A program made the translations under genes and the position numbers. A stretch of DNA of 64,000 bases from JAAXHH01 sp965225915 (lineage in GTDB: Bacteria; JAAXHH01). The notes below the pieces were generated by a model, which had not been told where the DNA came from, did no database searches, and was given only the letters and a program-made list of their open reading frames with translations. Below are positions 62,712 through 64,000 of this stretch, one piece after another (the first letter of the stretch is position 1; the number at the start of each line of letters is the position of its first letter). Location of the stretch: the NCBI GenBank assembly GCA_965225915.1, contig OZ245326.1, positions 2,914,001-2,978,000 of the forward strand, in the 5' to 3' direction.

Positions 62712-63077
62712 GTTCTCTTTTCCGCGACCTCTTACAGCTTAACGTGCACTTACCAGAACGTCGCCGCTCAACGAGCGAATGAACCGCTCCATCGTATCCG
62801 CCCTGGTACCGTGCCGGGGATCCAGGATTCGACGGACTTCGCTCTCCTTGATATCCATCGCCTTGGCAATCGCTACTTTGGTCTGCCCGGAATCGCGGAA
62901 TTTGGTATAGGCAACGGCTTTCAGCGCGGTGGTTACCGGCACCGGTACCAGCCGTTCGCCGATCCGTCTGGCCGAGGGTTCGGGGATATCCCTTTTACCG
63001 ATGCTGGTCTGGATCGGTGGAACCTGGCGATCCGTCGTCGTGGTTCTGCCGGGTTTCCTTGCCGGTGCGGCTTCCTC

Positions 63078-63106
63078 TTGACACGGTGATTCCGATACGA
63101 TATAAT
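63078..63106 (+). promoter_or_regulatory. Consensus sigma70 promoter of higBA
   Basis: TTGACA (63078-63083) and TATAAT (63101-63106) are both perfect and exactly 17 bp apart, the strongest vegetative promoter in the window. It would give a leader of about 100 nt before higB. Confidence 0.85.
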
Positions 63107-63128
63107 CAACATTATTATGGTATCGTAT
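63095..63128. promoter_or_regulatory. Operator-like palindrome over the higBA promoter
   Basis: ATACGATA (63095-63102) is mirrored by TATCGTAT (63121-63128). Inner TAAT/ATTA arms make it a long interrupted inverted repeat covering the -10 box and start point. This is where a HigA-type antitoxin normally binds to repress its own operon. Confidence 0.7.
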
Positions 63129-63212
63129 TAATAGAGTATAAAATGGGAACATTTCTAGTAATGATCACCCGTATTGTCGCTAAAAGAATACTTCAGCAGT
63201 TTCGGGAACTTC

Positions 63213-63506
63213 ATGCGGATTATCGCGAAAAAGACACTTAGAGGGTTTTGGAAACGTCATCCTGATGCTGAGCAGCCGCTACTCGCCTGGTACAGGGAAG
63301 TCAGAAAGGAGGACTGGGAGACACCTGCCAGGGTCAAAGAAAGGTACGGAAACGCCAGCATCATAGGCGGAAACCGGGTGGTCTTCGACATCAAAGGCAA
63401 CAGCTATCGCCTGGTGGCAGAGGTCGATTATACACATCGAACGGTACGAATAAGGTTTGTCGGGACGCACGATCAGTACGCCAGGATAGACGCAAAAAGG
63501 ATATAG
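63213..63506 (+). CDS. higB: HigB-type mRNA interferase toxin
   Basis: The 97-residue RelE-fold toxin starts MRIIAKKTLRGFWKRHPDAEQPLLAWYREV. It has ETPARVKERYGNASIIGGNRVVFDIKGNSYRLVAEVDYTHRTVRIRFVGTHDQYARIDA, the complete HigB pattern with the basic/His residues that cut ribosome-bound mRNA. ATG 63213 fits the family N-terminus. A TTG at 63174 is in frame but adds unrelated residues. The antitoxin starts 2 bp after its stop. The toxin-first order is typical of higBA. Confidence 0.93.
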   Translation: MRIIAKKTLRGFWKRHPDAEQPLLAWYREVRKEDWETPARVKERYGNASIIGGNRVVFDIKGNSYRLVAEVDYTHRTVRIRFVGTHDQYARIDAKRI

Positions 63507-63508
63507 AC

Positions 63509-64000
63509 ATGGCCGATATAAAACCCATCCGCACGGAAGCGGATTATGAACGAACCCTGACCCGTATCGACGAACTCATGGGCAGCGAATACGGCAGCCC
63601 GGAGGGGGATGAACTGGACGTTCTGGTCACACTCGTTGAATCCTGGGAGGACGAGCACTACCCTATAGAATATCCGGAACCTCACGAGGCGATCAAGTTC
63701 CGTATGGAGCAGGCGGGATTGAGTCCTCGCGACCTGGTCCCTGTCATCGGAAGCCGTGCGAAGGTTTCGGAGGTGCTATCCGGCAAGCGCGCCATTACCA
63801 TGCCTATGGCCCGGGCGCTGCACGAGCACCTTGGGATCCCGGCCGACGTATTGCTCAGGAAACTGGGAACGGAGTCCTTCGAATCGCCGGCTGATATCGA
63901 CCCCCAGCGTTACCCTATCAAGAAGATGGCGAAGCTCGGTTGGATCAAGGAAGGCGGTGAATCAGAATACAGTACCGGGGAACTGATCGCCGAAATGATC
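63509..64000 (+). CDS. higA: HigA-type antitoxin, extended form (cut by window edge)
   Basis: 164 codons are visible. The protein starts with IRTEADYERTLTRIDELMGSEYGSPEGDELDVLVTLVESWEDEHYPI and then has an XRE helix-turn-helix: AIKFRMEQAGLSPRDLVPVIGSRAKVSEVLSGKRAITMPMARALHEHLGIPADVL. Ordinary HigA proteins of this type end near residue 120-130. This one continues (PQRYPIKKMAKLGWIKEGGE...) past the window end, as in versions that carry an extra C-terminal domain, often an ImmA/IrrE-type peptidase. The extra domain itself is not visible. It should bind the palindrome at 63095-63128. Confidence 0.88.
   Translation, partial: MADIKPIRTEADYERTLTRIDELMGSEYGSPEGDELDVLVTLVESWEDEHYPIEYPEPHEAIKFRMEQAGLSPRDLVPVIGSRAKVSEVLSGKRAITMPMARALHEHLGIPADVLLRKLGTESFESPADIDPQRYPIKKMAKLGWIKEGGESEYSTGELIAEMI

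Larger units (their letters stand above)
62739..63152 (-). pseudogene. HicB-like antitoxin remnant (C-terminal DNA-binding part)
   Basis: The C-terminal ~70 residues (VPVPVTTALKAVAYTKFRDSGQTKVAIAKAMDIKESEVRRILDPRHGT onward) match the helix-turn-helix end of long HicB antitoxins. The N-terminal RNase-H-like half is absent. Instead the open frame runs through a low-complexity segment and straight across the promoter of the opposite gene. The only ATG, at 63152, lies upstream of the -10 box of higBA, so its use is doubtful. No hicA is adjacent. I read it as a decayed fragment; a short DNA-binding protein starting at an internal GTG is the alternative. Confidence 0.55.

Noticed and set aside
63143..63241. 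A 32-codon frame starting ATGGGAACATTTCTAG inside the higBA leader, overlapping the higB start.
   Set aside because: It has no ribosome-binding site and no recognisable similarity; its end is only a shadow of the higB start region.

Overview
The window is GC-rich bacterial chromosome, dense with genes on both strands. It looks like a Gram-negative, heterotrophic, free-living or host-associated bacterium. Supporting features are a TonB-dependent receptor with an N-terminal carboxypeptidase-regulatory-like domain, a CIRCE-controlled groEL, many GTG starts, and scattered biosynthetic genes (hisA lies about 40 kb from hisHF). Enolase-superfamily, Gfo/Idh, aldo-keto reductase, D-aminoacylase and hydantoinase genes are also abundant. 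That mix is common in uncultured FCB-related phyla such as Latescibacterota or Poribacteria. This placement is inference; there is no rRNA here to settle it.

Layout. 1-2372: a minus-strand run of an aminotransferase-fold gene, folB, folK and the start of glmU. 2455-4316: groEL with its own terminator, promoter and CIRCE operator. 4364-9151: a cofactor operon (CCA/poly(A) polymerase family gene, nnr, nadC, birA). 9400-14806: hisA, then a response-regulator receiver domain fused to a complete glutamate dehydrogenase, then a hybrid histidine kinase with two receiver domains and an HPt domain. This is the most unusual part of the window. 14860-22480: a potassium channel with RCK domains, an M20 dipeptidase, a dicarboxylate/glutamate symporter, the two E1 subunits of a 2-oxoacid dehydrogenase and a ThiT-like thiamine transporter. 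E1 is thiamine-diphosphate dependent, so the ThiT neighbour makes sense. 22434-26742: a Lon N-domain protein, an acyl-CoA mutase large subunit with isobutyryl-CoA mutase-type active-site residues, a trans-sulfuration enzyme, tRNA-Gln and a small lipoprotein.

27025-31907 is a three-gene sensory operon: periplasmic substrate-binding protein, membrane histidine kinase and NtrC-type regulator. It is followed by a glycosyltransferase and a TonB-dependent receptor. 35669-50489 holds housekeeping and catabolic genes: VOC protein, RNase II-type enzyme, metallo-hydrolase, DegT aminotransferase, GNAT, ahcY, Trm112-like protein, an Nramp-like transporter lacking the usual metal motifs, a fused hydantoinase A/B, carbonic anhydrase and a Tat-exported D-aminoacylase. 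50551-52010 is hisHF, with a perfect five-copy 11-bp tandem repeat at the end of hisF. 52282-55932 holds an M24 peptidase and two enolase-superfamily genes.

From about 55950 to 58230 the base composition becomes visibly AT-richer. The segment carries gene debris, including an AlbA/Schlafen-like fragment, and an Abi/DRT-like reverse transcriptase broken by a frameshift. An MNT-HEPN toxin-antitoxin pair follows. 59016-62711 returns to sugar or peptide catabolism (Gfo/Idh, aldo-keto reductase, peptide-binding protein). The window ends in a second toxin-antitoxin locus: a HicB-like remnant facing a HigB-HigA pair. HigBA is driven by a perfect consensus sigma70 promoter with an operator-like palindrome over the -10 box.
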